From NCBI RefSeq assembly GCF_963678975.1, contig NC_089279.1, positions 36,103,933-36,167,932 on the forward strand: a stretch of 64,000 nucleotides of DNA, written 5' to 3'. Source of the DNA: Dysidea avara (Eukaryota > Porifera > Demospongiae > Dictyoceratida > Dysideidae). The notes below the pieces were generated by a model. The model ran no database searches, had not been told where the DNA came from, and saw nothing but the letters and a program-made list of their open reading frames with translations. Of the stretch, positions 12,394 to 24,540 are shown one piece after another (position 1 is the stretch's first letter; every line of letters starts with the position of its first letter). The position numbers were made by a program, and so were the translations under genes.

Positions 12394-12933
12394 TATGACT
12401 GTTCTATTAGAAAAAATCGATCTGGAACCAGATCCTGTTTTCTTACATATTACACTATTGGGATAGTATGAGATAGCTCTCACATTTTCACCTGTGATAT
12501 TAACTGCAGAAAAACTGTATGTTTTTTGCATTATATTTTTAAAACTACTGCAACCTGGCAAGCAGCTAGCAAGGTATACTATTTTCTAGCAAGGTATACT
12601 TCATATAACCCTGAATATCCTCAGTTTGAACTCTGTTCCCGGTGTACAGGAAGCACATTGTAAGCAAACTCAACACTGCATGTAACCATGCAACACATAA
12701 CTAGCTACACATAGTTGACAGCAACACTGAGCATTCTGCACAGATGATGCTGGGCAATACTCTTGCAGAATTGTTAGTGGCATAACCCCTGGTAGTGACG
12801 TATGTGTCTGTAGCAGGATCTGCCATACCCATAGAAACATGTTACTAAGCAATCAGTAACATGGTACTAAGGAATTAAATCATGTGACGGAATCAGCAGG
12901 ATATGGACAAATATATTTCCCATAATAATAACT

Positions 12934-13323
12934 CACATTATGTATACATCTTGTGTAGCTAGTGTGTTTACAATAATAAAATATTATAATAAGAATTGTT
13001 TGACTACAGTATAGGCTGCTTGTATCCTTTTGATGACTACAAGACTATTGTAATCCAATAACGATTATAGGAATAGCTAAGAAGGTTTATAGTGTTTATT
13101 TCAGCTGTGTACTGTATAAAGATTGGCAACCACAACCACCTGCATTCATGTGTTACACAGTTGTCAAGGTGTTTGCTAGTATTTTCAGGTGTAGGTTATT
13201 GGATTGCAATAGTCTTGTAGTCATCAAAAGGATACAAGCAGCCTATACTGTAGCCAAACAATTCTTATTATAATATTTTATTATTGTAAACACACTAGCT
13301 ACACAAGATGTATACATAATGTG
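12934..13323. mobile_element. Foldback element with 129 bp arms
   Basis: Arm 12934-13062 is repeated, inverted and nearly identical, at 13195-13323. Both contain CACATTATGTATACATC and TAGTCTTGTAGTCATC (in one or other sense). The 132 bp loop has no coding sequence. I could not fix a target duplication. It lies just downstream of gene B. Confidence 0.85.
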
Positions 13324-13984
13324 CCAACATTGTCACTAAAACCCTTCTCATACAGCAGATATATATTCCCCAGTACCGTGTACACTTCCTCACACAACAC
13401 ATTCACTTTAACGTTTGTAGTATATAGTTTGCTGTCCATCTTATTTTGCCAAGTACCTCCACCTATAGCTAATGCTAATATTAATGTATATATTATAGCC
13501 CTTGCAGTTATTGGCCTAGTTGCACACTTCATATCACAACCAACTATAGTTTTATGCTACTGTGGTCACTTTCAATATATGCATGATAGGTACATTTCCT
13601 AGAAATGTATATATATATATATGCCTATATGGCTTTCCACCAATAAGGAAATAACTATAGTAATTTTGCCAGTCTGGCTGTGAATAATCCAAACATGGCT
13701 TACATGGGAGTACACTGGAATGTGCATTGCTATGGCAAACAGAAAGAACTGATCTGATGCAACATTAAAAGTACCTTTACTATATTACTTTTTCAGCACT
13801 CTGTAACTTGCTGTGTAGTATGTTCTTCAGCTTCTTGTTTGTTGCCTGTTTCAGCAATCCACTGACTATTTCTTTTGTAACTTTAATTTTTGTTTAAGAT
13901 TTACCTAGTTAATATACAACAGATCATAACACTGTAAGCTTTATAATAATGGTGCTAATTCACGGATATATACAGATATTTATG

Positions 13985-15276
13985 TCAAGTAGTGCAGTTC
14001 ATACAGTGACATAGACTCTGAGACAATGTACCATCTACAGTTAGACTGTCTGCATCACCACCACTACTACTGCTATGCCGTCGTTCTAATTCTATGCGAC
14101 TATAAGAATGTCTTCTTTTACGAACTAGCATACAACAGACACATCCAGTGACAGCAATAACCAGCACTACTAATAATACAACTCCTCCAGCACTACCAGC
14201 AATGATAATCCATAGCTTGTCATCATCTTGATCAGTTGTAGCTATACAATTTGATAATAATACCTTAAATGGTAGTAACACTATAGCCACTTACAGCAAG
14301 AGATACCAATATCACGTGAATGTGTTGTACAGTATCGTGTACTAGGGACACGACATAATTCAAGAGTACAATTGTATAGCACTTTCTCATCTCCATCACA
14401 TCCTGTATAACATACCGCAATAGACAAGTTGGTTGGGGGGAAGCTATATTAAATAATAAGTATTGTGTAGTTACACATGTTAACATACACCTGTGCATAG
14501 TATATGTTCAACAAACATGTACAATTTGAGCTACTCATCCACTCCACATATAACACTGTGTTATGGATCTATTTTAATTCAATAGGGATCAGCATTTATA
14601 TCAGTTAAACTGATTATGTAAATTAACATTACAAAATTAATACATGATGTAATCACACCTCAACATTCAACTGGTGTCCAATTAAGTACTGAGTTGCACG
14701 GCATAACCATTATATAAAAGCAGTTTAATACTATAACGATTACTTTTGTGTTCTTGTATGTAAGTATGGGAAGTGAGACAGATGCCAACGCATGCCATAT
14801 TCCCAGTGAAAGTAAAATGGGATCTTAATTAGGGCATTTGACACATTTTGAATAGGTTATTATTTAGAAAATGGATTTTTCATGAAGAGTTTGCCTATAA
14901 GTTACATATATTTAATTTGGTACAATACAATCCAACAAATAATTTCAAGTAACACCCACTCCAAAATATGCACTTTAAGGCACCATTCTATTTTCACTAC
15001 CCCATAGCATATAGCTATATCACTACAAATTACATTGAAAATTTTTGCAATAATCAGAATAACTGAGCTACACATATACATCTTACTGTTGATCAGTAAG
15101 TAGATTGCCAGTGTGGTATCCCAGCTGTCTACAAGCCACTTGTACAGCATTGCTATTATCATCAAATCCATAGTTGCACACAGTACCCCATGTGCCATCC
15201 TTGTCCTGAAACTCCAGTCTACCAGACTTCACACCACAGTTGCCATTGTCATTACAGATACGCATGTCACCATAGT
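13985..15276 (-). CDS. SRCR-domain type I membrane receptor, gene B
   Basis: Three minus-strand exons. Exon 15087-15276 is the first SRCR half (YGDMRICNDNG, KSGRLEF, GTWGTVCNYGF, VACRQLGYH). Exon 14295-14443 is the second half (FPPTNLSIAVCYTGC, GDEKVLYNC, CTTHSRDIGISC). Exon 13985-14241 holds an acidic juxtamembrane stretch (DQDDDKLW), a membrane helix (IIIAGSAGGVVLLVVLVIAV) and a basic-start tail of about 50 residues ending in CMNCTT. Splice sites are canonical and phases are consistent (190, 149 and 257 nt). The introns are 643 and 53 bp. The tail has a tyrosine motif YSRI. A signal-peptide exon must lie above 15276 but I did not find a convincing one. It is likely a cell-surface recognition receptor with a single SRCR domain. 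Confidence 0.82.
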
Positions 15277-15299
15277 CTAGTGTTGTGACACAACTTATG

Positions 15300-16810
15300 G
15301 TAAGATCATGCACGTAGTAATAGGAAGACATACATAACCACTATTCTGAGGGTTTACCAGTCACCAACACTGGGATGGTTATAGACAGTCAGTGGACTAA
15401 ACTGATGAACTATATATATATATATATAGAATGGACTACACGGTTGCCGAGATATCGATGCATGCAGCCTTTCCTGCATGCTTTCTGTTTGCTGCTTATA
15501 TAGTGATAACCAACTGAGCTATAATGTTATGTGCTTATCCTAGTATGGACTGATGGCAAGTACCATTAAAAGAAAGGTCAATCCTGAATTGTGAATTAAT
15601 GATAATTGTGTTTCAAACAAAAGCATCTGATTAGCTAAAGGATTTCATGGCAATACTGAGGCCAGGATAAGTTACTTCATGATCTCACTTGCATATCTAT
15701 ACAATTTTCGAGCAATGCTCCTTCATTCTCACTTGGATTTCCATCAGATTTGTACAATTTAATCTACAACTGAAGGCAAATTATTTGATCCGGGTTGGGT
15801 GGCGATTTGTTAAACTATAGAAATACCCTTTTAAATTGCTATTGTAAATAAGGAAGCTACGAAACACTCTAAAGCTCTACCTTCATAACATGATGACAGC
15901 TTTCCGTATGTGCCTTTGTTAGATCCTGCGATTGCATGCAAGACTGGAGAAATCTAGGCCATAAAATTTCAAACACAAACTCCTCCTAGGTTTCCCCTCT
16001 AATCTCTCCAAACTCACTAAAAAAATTAATATCCTCATATTTATTTATTAGCAAAACTCTTAGGGGTTACATGCTAATATACATAATCATTATGTAAATA
16101 AGTAAAACCTAACTGTTTCTATGCCAATTTCATGTAGATCAGGGTAGGGTAGAGAATTCCATTCAATAGTCATCTAGGGGAAAAATTAGTAATTTCTGTA
16201 CTGGGTTGGCAGTGAGAGAATGTTGATGATTAGCTCTAGCGTTCAGAACTAAAGATGGTGACAGCAGGTAGTGGTAGGGAACAATAACTAAGTTGTTTAC
16301 TAATTCAAATAAAAGGATTATTTCTATACATTGATCCTGTAGGGTTGGCCAATTTAACTGGTGTAGGATTGCAGTGCTGATGCTGTTGCAATGGTCTCTT
16401 TGCCATGGGTTGTTTGTAACAAACTGTGCTGGCAGCCCTATATGTTGATTGATTACATTGTGATGGTCAATTTCAGATACAGTAAAATATTTCTTGACTA
16501 GATTGCTAGTGTCTTGTGCATGGTGGTATCATAATACAATGTCTTACACAAATTTGATGACTCAACAGATTGAACTGTTAGCTACGTACATAGTGCAGAT
16601 TGTGTACATGAGGTGCATATGGTATGACGTATGTCATCATTGCAGCACTCAAGCATCAAGTTCTACCATCCATAGGAGCTCCAAAAAAAAAACAAATCAA
16701 CACTCATGACACAGCCTTGACTAAGCTGTCACTTCATATAGTTGGAAATGTGGAAAAGGATAGCTCATGCAGTGAGTAGCTATATATTTTGGAACTTGCA
16801 ATTACAAAAA
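15300..16810. other. No gene recognised upstream of gene B
   Basis: AT-rich sequence with a TA microsatellite at about 15412-15429. I found no signal-peptide exon for gene B and no supported coding exon here. Confidence 0.5.
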
Positions 16811-16818
16811 GAAGTGAT

Positions 16819-16927
16819 ATCCGCACAAACAGCCAAGCTGTGAAAATAGGTGTGGCCATAAAAAGCCTGGGTGAAAGCAGCCAACAAATGATATTTAACT
16901 TTTTATTAAGGCTGTTTTTGTGCGGAT
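16819..16927. mobile_element. Small MITE with ATCCGCACAAACAGCC ends
   Basis: A 109 bp element whose ends are inverted copies (ATCCGCACAAACAGCC and GGCTGTTTTTGTGCGGAT). The subterminal AACAGCCAAGCTGT block is shared with the hairpin element at 22617-22940. Confidence 0.75.
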
Positions 16928-16984
16928 AGCTATACATCAGACTTTCACATGGTTTGAGTCACCCCAAAATTCCCAATAGCTATA

Positions 16985-17960
16985 AGTGGCCAGACCGCTG
17001 TTTTTTTTTTTGTCAGGCACATGCACTACCCCACAATACTAGTTACAGGTCTCGACATACAGTGACAACAATATACAATGTGTAGCCTACTTGCAATAGC
17101 TGTGGAAGCGATGAGCATCACTAAAATAAGCTGCGTGCCTCGCTGAGTGCCAGTGCTGGTGCACGTGAATATCAATTTCATTCCAACGGACACGGTCTGC
17201 ATTCAGTCATCTACTGTTGATCAGCTATTGCCAATCAACTTTTCCAGTTGTTGTTGTTGTATAGCGAGTTCAGCACTCCCGTGATGCACCCATACTAGTG
17301 ATGATTATAATTTGAGGTTGGGGATTCCCAAACGAAAATCCCCCTCATGAAGTCACACAGTGTAGCTACCACATGCAAGCCTGTACATTATAGCTACATT
17401 TGTCAATTACGAGGGGTAGCTAATATACTATCTATGCTAACGTCTTGGGACTCTCGTACACTATCTGAGAAATTCAATTATAAATACATATAAATACAAG
17501 AAATATTACAGAAATATGTTTTGAAATACCGGGACTCTCGTATATACACCGTGTTGCGTATTTTGCGTGGGAGCTACGCATCACGATATGCAGACCACTG
17601 AACTATACGAAGCCCACTGATGTACTTGCTCTGCATTACAAATTACAAATGCAGAGGGTGTTGGGTCAGCTAATAATCTGATATGGCCGGTGGTATCAAT
17701 GATTTGTCAAAGCAACTGTGCATCTGTACGAATCTGTTACTATAGTCAAAACATGTTACTAAGGAATAGTAAAGCAATCCCAGTAATTCTATCACAGGAT
17801 AGCTATACAGACCACAATATGTTTACCTACATATTTCCTAGAAATGCATTTCTATGTTTTCATGAAACCATAATTGAAATAACCACCTGGGTATTATCAA
17901 GACACACGGTAGTGTGTCGTGCGGCCCAAGAAGCCGGCGCGTAACACCCGTGAGTATGCG
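16985..17960 (+). repeat. Dispersed repeat R2, copy 1
   Basis: Begins GGCCAGACCGCT and is collinear over long blocks with 34590-35770: the TACAGTGACAACAATATACAAT block, GAGGTTGGGGATTCC, ATGCAGAGGGTGTTGG, GGTGGTATCAATGATTTGTC, and CTATGTTTTCAT. An inverted copy of the first 300 bp is at 56690-56985. No coding sequence is supported. Confidence 0.75.
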
Positions 17961-18560
17961 GCCCAAGAAGCCGGCGCGTAACACCCGTGAGTATATTGAC
18001 AGGAAGAAAGAAAACGCAATTTTCGCACCTCCGTAGCTCTGTGCTTCCTTGATGAAACAAGACGATTTTTGCTGTGGACATGCCCCCCAACTGCAGCACT
18101 CTACATTCCAAATTTGAGCGAAATCGCTTAGCGCGTTCCCGAGATATGCGACTTCAAAAATTGGTTGAGTTTCTTCGTTTTTTTTTTCTTCTTATTTTTC
18201 TTTTTCTTGTCGCACACTTACAAAAACTGCTATAAAACTCGAACGCGTTATCCGATTGCCTTGAAATTTGGCACACAGAAGGGGGGTATAAAGGCGCATC
18301 TCGGTACCAACTTTGGCTGGAATACCATAAACAGACAAAGCGTTATGAGCGATTATGCACGAAAAATAACACCAATATGTTGTCACGCCTACAGGGTAAA
18401 CCGCGTATGGGAAGAAGCTGAAAATCGGTGGGTGAATAGGTTAACTATTGAACCTCAAACCTTTTGTGGTTTGAAAGAAATCGAGCTAAAAACCAGGAAG
18501 ATACAGCGAAAAAATCAACAGTGTGTAACAATTACGCAATCGAGATTAGCTAATTTTTAA
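17915..18560. repeat. GC-richer repeat with a tandem 37 bp duplication
   Basis: The block GCGGCCCAAGAAGCCGGCGC... is present twice in tandem at about 17919-17993. It is followed by sequence clearly richer in CpG than its neighbours (AACTCGAACGCGTTATCC, GAAATCGCTTAGCGCG) and a T/C-rich tract at 18178-18210. One frame is open for 131 codons (18165-18560) but begins in low-complexity TTC repeats and looks like repeat sequence, not a gene. It is possibly a transposon fragment of different origin. Confidence 0.55.
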
Positions 18561-18759
18561 TATTTTTATTTTATTATTATTATTATTATTATGCTTGCCA
18601 CGCCTACCAGGTAAACCGCTTGGGGTAATGCTTTCAAAATCGCTGTACAGATGGAGTTATCATCTTAGAAAGGCTCTTCAATGGTGTAGAAGAATCAGAC
18701 TTAAAGCCACGGAGTTATAACACGAAATCCAACTTGGTGTAGCAAGTGCGAGATCAAGA

Positions 18760-18795
18760 TACTCTAATAGAGCAGTCATCCTAATAGAGCAGTCA
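18760..18795 (+). repeat. Paired ATACTCTAATAG motif at the satellite edge
   Basis: Two direct copies (18760-18777 and a shortened 18781-18795). The second runs into CACCCTG, the same bases that end the satellite monomer which starts immediately after. Confidence 0.75.
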
Positions 18796-21700
18796 CCCTG
18801 AACAGAATTCAAGAGATCAGTTAGAAATAAGTAACCTGTATAGAGATCAGCTACAAACAAATCACCCTGTAGAGAGTTCAGCTACAAACAATTCACCCTG
18901 TTAAAACATCAGTTAGAAGAAGATTTCTTGTAGAGAGTTCAGATACAAACAAATCACCCTGTTGAAAGATCCGCTAGAAGATGTCACCTTGTAGATACTT
19001 CAGTTACAAAGAAACCACCATGTAGAGAATTCAGCTACAAACTAGTGACCCTGTAGATACATCAGCTAGAAGAAGTTACCTTGTAGAGAGTTCAGCTACA
19101 AAGAAACCATTCTGTAAAGAGCTCAGCTGCAAACAAATCACCTATACAGAATTCAGCTACAAACAAATCACCCTGTAGAGAGATCAGCTAGAAGAAGTTA
19201 CCTTGTAGATAGTTCAGCTACAAACAAATCATCCTGTAGAGAGATCAGCTAGAAGAAGTTACCTTGTAGATAGTTCAGCTACAAACAATTCACCCTGTAC
19301 AGAGCTCAGTTAAAAGAGGTTTCCTTGTAAAAAGTTCAGCTACAAACAAATCACCCTGTAGAGAGATAAGTAAGAAGAAGTTACCTTGTAGATCGTTCTG
19401 CTACAAACAATTCACCCTGTAAAGAGATCAGCTAGAAGAAGTTACCTTGTAGAGAGTTCAGCTACAAAGAAACCATCATGTAGAGAATTCAGCCGCAAAC
19501 AAATCATGTATAGAGTTCAGCTACAAACAAATCTCCCTGTAGAGAGATCAGCTAGAAGAAGTTTCCTTGTAGAGAGTTCTGCTACAAAGAAATCACCCTG
19601 TAGAAAGATCAGCTAGAAGAAATCACCTCGTAGAGAGTTCAGCTTCAAAGAAACAATCATGTGAGAGTTCAGGTACAAACAAATTGTCCTGTAGAGAGAT
19701 CAGCTAGAAGAAGTTACCTTGTAGAGAGTTCAGCTACAAAGAAACCATCATGTAGATAGTTCAGGTACAAACAAATCACCCTGTAGAAAGATCAGCTATA
19801 GAAGAAATCACCTTGTAGAGAGTTCAGCTACAAAGAATCTATCGTGTAGAGAGTTTAACTACAAACAAATCACCCTGTAGAAAGATCAGCTATAAAAGAA
19901 ATCACCTTGTAGAGAGTTCAGCTACAAAGAAACCATCATGTAGAGAGTTCAGCTACAAACAAATCGGCCTGTAGAGAGATCAGCTAGAAGAAATTACCTT
20001 GTAGAGAGTTCAGCTACAAAGAAACAATCATGTAGAGAGTTCAGCTGCAAACAAATCACCTGTAGAGAGTTCAGCTAGAAACAAGTCACCCTGTAGAGAG
20101 ATCAGCTAGAAGAAGTAACATTGTAGAGCTACAAAGAAGCTACCATGTAGAGTTCAGCTGCAAACAAATCACCCTGTAGAGAACTCAGCTACAAACAAAT
20201 CGCCCTGTAGAAAGATTAGCTAGAAGAAGTTACCTTATAGGGAGTTCAGCTATGAACAGATCACCCTGTAGAGAGTTCAGCTACAAACAAATCACCCTGT
20301 AGAGAGTTAAGTTACAAAGAAACCACCATGTAGAGAGTTCAGCTGCAAAAAAAATCAATCACTCTGTAGAGAGTTCAGCTAGAAGAAGTCACCTTGTAGA
20401 GAGTTAAGCTGCAAATAAATCACCCTGTAGAGAATTCAGCTACAAACAAATCACCCTGTAGAAAGATCAGCTAGAAGAAGTTACCTTGTAGAGAGTTCAG
20501 CTACAAAGAAACCACCATGTAGAGAGTTCAGCTGCAAACAAATCACCTGTAGAGAGTTCAGCTAGAAACAAGTCACCCTGTAGAGAGATCAGCTAAAAAC
20601 AAGTCACCCTGTAGAGAGTTCAGCTAGAAGAAGTCACATTGTAGAGAGTTCAGCTACAAAGAAACTACCACGTAGAGAATCCAGCTGCAAACAAATCATC
20701 CTGTAGAGAGTTCAGCTAGAAGAAGTCACCTTTTAGAGAGTTCAGCTACAAAGCAACCACCATGTAAAGAGTTCAGCTGCAAAAAACTCAATCACCTTGT
20801 AGAAAGATCGGCTAGAAGAAGTTACCTTGTAGAGAGTTCAGCTACAAAGAAACCACCATGTAGAGAGTTCAGCTGCAAACAAATCACCTGTAGAGAGTTC
20901 AGCTAGAAACAAGTCACCCTGTAGAGAGTTCAGCTAGAAGAAGTCACATTGTAGAGAGTTCAGCTACAATGAAACTCCCATGTAGAGAGTTCAGCTGCAA
21001 ACAAATCACCCTGTAGAGAACTCAGCTACAAACAAATATGCAGTGAAAAAGATCAGCTAGAAGAAGTTACCTTGTAGAGAGTTCAGCTACAACGAAACCA
21101 CCATGTAGAGAGTTCAGCTACAAACAAATCACCTGTAGAGAGTTCAGCTAGAAACAAGTCACCCTGTAGAGAGATCAGCTAGAAACAAGTCACCTTGTAG
21201 AGAGTTCAGCTAGATGAAGTCACATTGTAGAGTGTTCAGCTACAAAGAAACCACCATTTAGAGAGTTCAGCTGCAAACAAATCACCCAGTAGAAAGTTCA
21301 GCTATGAACAGATCACCCTGTTGATAGTTCAGTTAGAAACAAGGAATCCTGTAGAGAGATCACCTAGAAGTATCGCCTTGTAGAGTTCAGCTACAAACAA
21401 ATCACCTGTAGAGAGTTCAGCTACAAACAAATCACCCTGTAGAGAGATCAGCTAGAAGAAGTTACCTTGTAGGGATTTCAGCTACAAACAAATCACCCTG
21501 TAGAGAGTTCAGCTACAAAGAAACTATTCTGTAAAGAGCTCAGCTGCAAACAAATCACTTGTACAGAATTCAGCTACAAACAAATCGCCCTGTAGAGAGA
21601 TCAGCTAGAAGAAATTACCTTGTAGATAGTTCAGCTACAAACAAATCACCCTGTAGAAAGATCAGTTAGAAGAAGTTACCTTGGAGAAAGTTCAGCTACA

Positions 21701-22205
21701 AAGAAACCATTTTGTAAAGAGCTCAGCTGCAAACAAATCACCTGTACAGAATTCAGCTACAAACAAATCGCCCTGTAGAGAGATCAGCTAGAAGAAGTTA
21801 CCTTGTAGATAGTTCAGCTACAAACAAATCTCCCTGTAGAGAGATCAGCTAGAAGAAATTACCTTGTAGAGAGTTCAGCTACAAAGAAACCACCATGTAG
21901 AGAGTTCAGCTGCAAAGAAATCACCCTGTAGAAAATTCTGCCAGAAACAAATTGCCCTGTAGAAAGATCAGTTAGAAGAAGTTACCTTTTAGAGAGTTCA
22001 GCTACAAAGAAACCATTCTGTAAAGAGCTCAGCTGCAAACAAATCACCTATACAAAATTCAGCTACAAACACATCACCCTGTAGAGAGATCAGCTAGAAG
22101 AAGTTACCTTGTAGATCGTTCAGCTACAAACAATTCACCCTGTAGAGAGAGCAATTAGAAGAAGTCACCTTGTAGAGTGTTCAGTTACAAAGAAACCACC
22201 ATGGA
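18785..22205 (+). repeat. Satellite array of 30-31 bp monomers
   Basis: About 110 head-to-tail copies of a monomer whose core is GTAGAGAGTTCAGCTA. Three variant tails alternate: CAAACAAATCACCCT, GAAGAAGTTACCTT and CAAAGAAACCACCAT. The alternation gives a higher-order order of about 3-4 monomers, imperfectly kept. Copies differ at several positions, so the array is older than the 102 bp array at 37.3 kb. No long frame is open. Confidence 0.95.
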
Positions 22206-22224
22206 GATTTCTGTAATCAATATA

Positions 22225-22450
22225 TGTGACCGGATTTGCGAAAAGGGGTCTTCCACACACATCCAATTCCGTAAATGTTGGAGACCATAACTCAGTGTTC
22301 AAGTAACATATTAACCTGAACATTTCACCATGTATTCAGCTATAGTGGTGCTCACCACTGCCCAAATATCAAGGCAATAGCTCTTTCCAATCTGAAGTTA
22401 TCAATTGTCAAAGTTGGCAAATTGGACCCCTTTTCGCAAATCCGGTCACA
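22225..22450. mobile_element. MITE, TGTGACCGGATTT ends
   Basis: Perfect inverted ends of about 26 bp, starting TGTGACCGGATTTGCG and ending CGCAAATCCGGTCACA, flanked by TA. Same family as 12194-12393 and 37014-40998. It sits about 20 bp after the end of the 31 bp satellite. Confidence 0.85.
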
Positions 22451-22616
22451 TATGTATTATACAGTATATATAATTTGTACATTTACTGATAAAATATTTA
22501 AAGTACATCTACTTCATCTTTTCTTCTTCCTGTTGTAAAGAAAAAAACATAGGTTTAAAAAGTCCCAAAGCTGGCCATAGGCCGGCTTTGGGGTATACAA
22601 ATACAAAAAGAAATGA

Positions 22617-22940
22617 AATCTAATCCAAAACAGCCAAGCTGTAAAAAAAGTGTGCGGCCCTCAGAAAGGCTATGGTGAAAAAAGATGTGAAATCCAAGGT
22701 GGCGGCCAAGAAATGGCTGTGATGGTAGGTTAGTGGTAAAAATTTTAATAATGACAATTTAGGTGAATTTTTGTGAAGCGGCACAAAAATTCACCTGAAT
22801 TGTCATTATTAAAATTTTTACCACTAACCTACCATCACAGCCATTTCTTGGCCGCCACCTTGGATTTCACATCTTTTTTCACCATAGCCTTTCTGAGGGC
22901 CGCACACTTTTTTTACAGCTTGGCTGTTTTGGATTAGATT
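22617..22940. mobile_element. Near-perfect hairpin element
   Basis: Arms of about 155 bp are perfect or nearly perfect inverted copies around a short loop at about 22771-22785 (GTGAAGCGGCAC). Outer ends read AATCTAATCC / GGATTAGATT. The AACAGCCAAGCTGT block links it with the MITE at 16819. Arm identity implies a recent origin or repair of one arm from the other. Confidence 0.9.
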
Positions 22941-23014
22941 ATCATTACTGTATTATACAGTGTATAATGTACAGACCTCAATCACTAGTATAGTGTACAT
23001 GATTAGTTAACAAA

Positions 23015-23330
23015 CTAAACGTTAATTAAGTAGCTAGCTAGTAGAGTTTTAAAAGTATCAACATTATCAGTTTCCACAAGGTGATCGGATAGGGGATTCC
23101 ATAATCGGATTGTCCTTGGAAAAAACAAATACATGAAAGAATCAATCCTTGAGGGTAAGTGCAGGAATTTCTTGTTGCTACTATGAGTGATACTGGGAAC
23201 ATTATGAAGGATATGATCACAAGGGATATCTACATACTGATTTATAATGTTATGAAACATACCCAAAATCGAGTCATCTCTTCTTCTCTCCAATGATTGC
23301 CAATCAAGTTGATTTAGCATAATACCAGGA
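23015..23330 (-). mobile_element. LINE 3' coding tail
   Basis: An open minus-strand frame of 101 codons matches the C-terminal tail found after the reverse transcriptase in CR1/Jockey-like LINEs: NQLDWQSLERRR near the start and FFPRTIRLWNPLSDH near the end. No upstream reverse transcriptase is present, so this is a 5'-truncated copy. Similar tails occur at 42.9, 33.6, 55.6 and 57.7 kb. Confidence 0.75.
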
Positions 23331-23624
23331 GCATATCAAATCCTACATTGATTCTAAGAGGCAGTCAAGGAAAACGTGGAACAGTAGTATCTAGTCACCT
23401 GAAGGAAACCTAAAAGTGTACATGTTGGACAGATCACTTTACTTGATGTGTTCCAGCGATACTGACTGATTGTTGCTGACTACATGCTTTACTTTGCATG
23501 TTTTACAGCACTGGAATTCTTAAATCATGACTTTACTAAATATGGAACATCAATAATATATGTGGCTATAACCCCTGCATATTTGTATGCCATGCACACT
23601 CAATACAGTTATACAGTAGGACAG

Positions 23625-23900
23625 GGGCGATGGAGCAGGCCAAAGAGTGAGGGGGCCAGGCAAGCTGTAAGTTGAAGACCAAAAAAAAAGGTCACAGCCT
23701 GTTGACAATAGCTGCTCTCCACCAATTACATCTCCTTATTTATAACTACACATACGTAGCTAAGGAATTTGCTACACTGCTCTGAATATTGTGACTGCTC
23801 TATTAGAGTATCCAGATCCTGACTGTTCTATTAGAGTATCTTTGATCTTTTCTTGCAAACAGTATCCCAAAAAGTGAGGGGGGCCCCTTGCCTATGCAGT
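23625..23900 (+). repeat. Dispersed repeat family R1, copy 2
   Basis: Collinear with 11745-12010. It includes two reversed ATACTCTAATAG motifs (23792-23811 and 23821-23839). Confidence 0.75.
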
Positions 23901-24099
23901 AGAACCTTTATCATCTGAACACTTGTGCCAGTTCAACCATAAAAGTGTTCATGTTCAGATAAGTAAATTTGTTCAGATAAATGAAGCCAATTAATTTATA
24001 TACAGCATTCTGTTGAAATACAACATATACACTGTCCAGCACTTGACAGCCAGTCTGCTGGTGGTGATGGCAAGGGCGGAAAAAATAGAACATACATTT

Positions 24100-24148
24100 A
24101 CTCTAATAGAACGTTCACCCAATGACGAAATACTCTAATAGAACAGTC
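24100..24148 (+). repeat. Paired ATACTCTAATAG motif
   Basis: Two direct copies, 24100-24116 and 24131-24148, the first with AACGTTC in place of AACAGTC. They lie outside any recognised element. Confidence 0.75.
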
Positions 24149-24540
24149 ACTAATACTGTTCAGAAAATCAACGGTGAGGTCCTACTGTACTCTTAATGGA
24201 TGTAAATCACTGGTACAGTTATGTGCACATAAGAAAATGTTTACTATGTGGCCAGTCAGCAACATGAATTGTCATTAATAAAAAACCAAGAGATCTTCAG
24301 AGAGGTCAAAAAACTATAAAAAGAAATTCAGATAAGCTACTACCAAGAATTCATAATATATAGACAGGATATTATGAACTCTTGCTACCACAAGTCAATA
24401 ATAAACTATGTTACAGTGAAACTGAGACCTACTAAAAGTGAAAGAGAGAGATGGCTACTCAGTTTCACTGAAATTGGTTCTCATTAACAAGTTTTGTGTT
24501 CATGTTTTGCAGCACAAATTATACAAAAACTGTAACTGTT

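Noticed and set aside
13299-13602. Overlapping open frames on both strands (77 and 93 codons)
   Set aside because: They overlap the arm of the foldback element and each other. A minus-strand acceptor (CTATAG) is possible, but no domain or partner exon could be shown.
18165-18560. 131-codon open frame after a TTC-rich tract
   Set aside because: It starts in low-complexity sequence, has no recognisable domain and lies in a repeat-like CpG-rich block; no splice or promoter support.
18785-22205. CRISPR-like array of short repeats
   Set aside because: The units are contiguous tandem monomers without unique spacers, in animal DNA.
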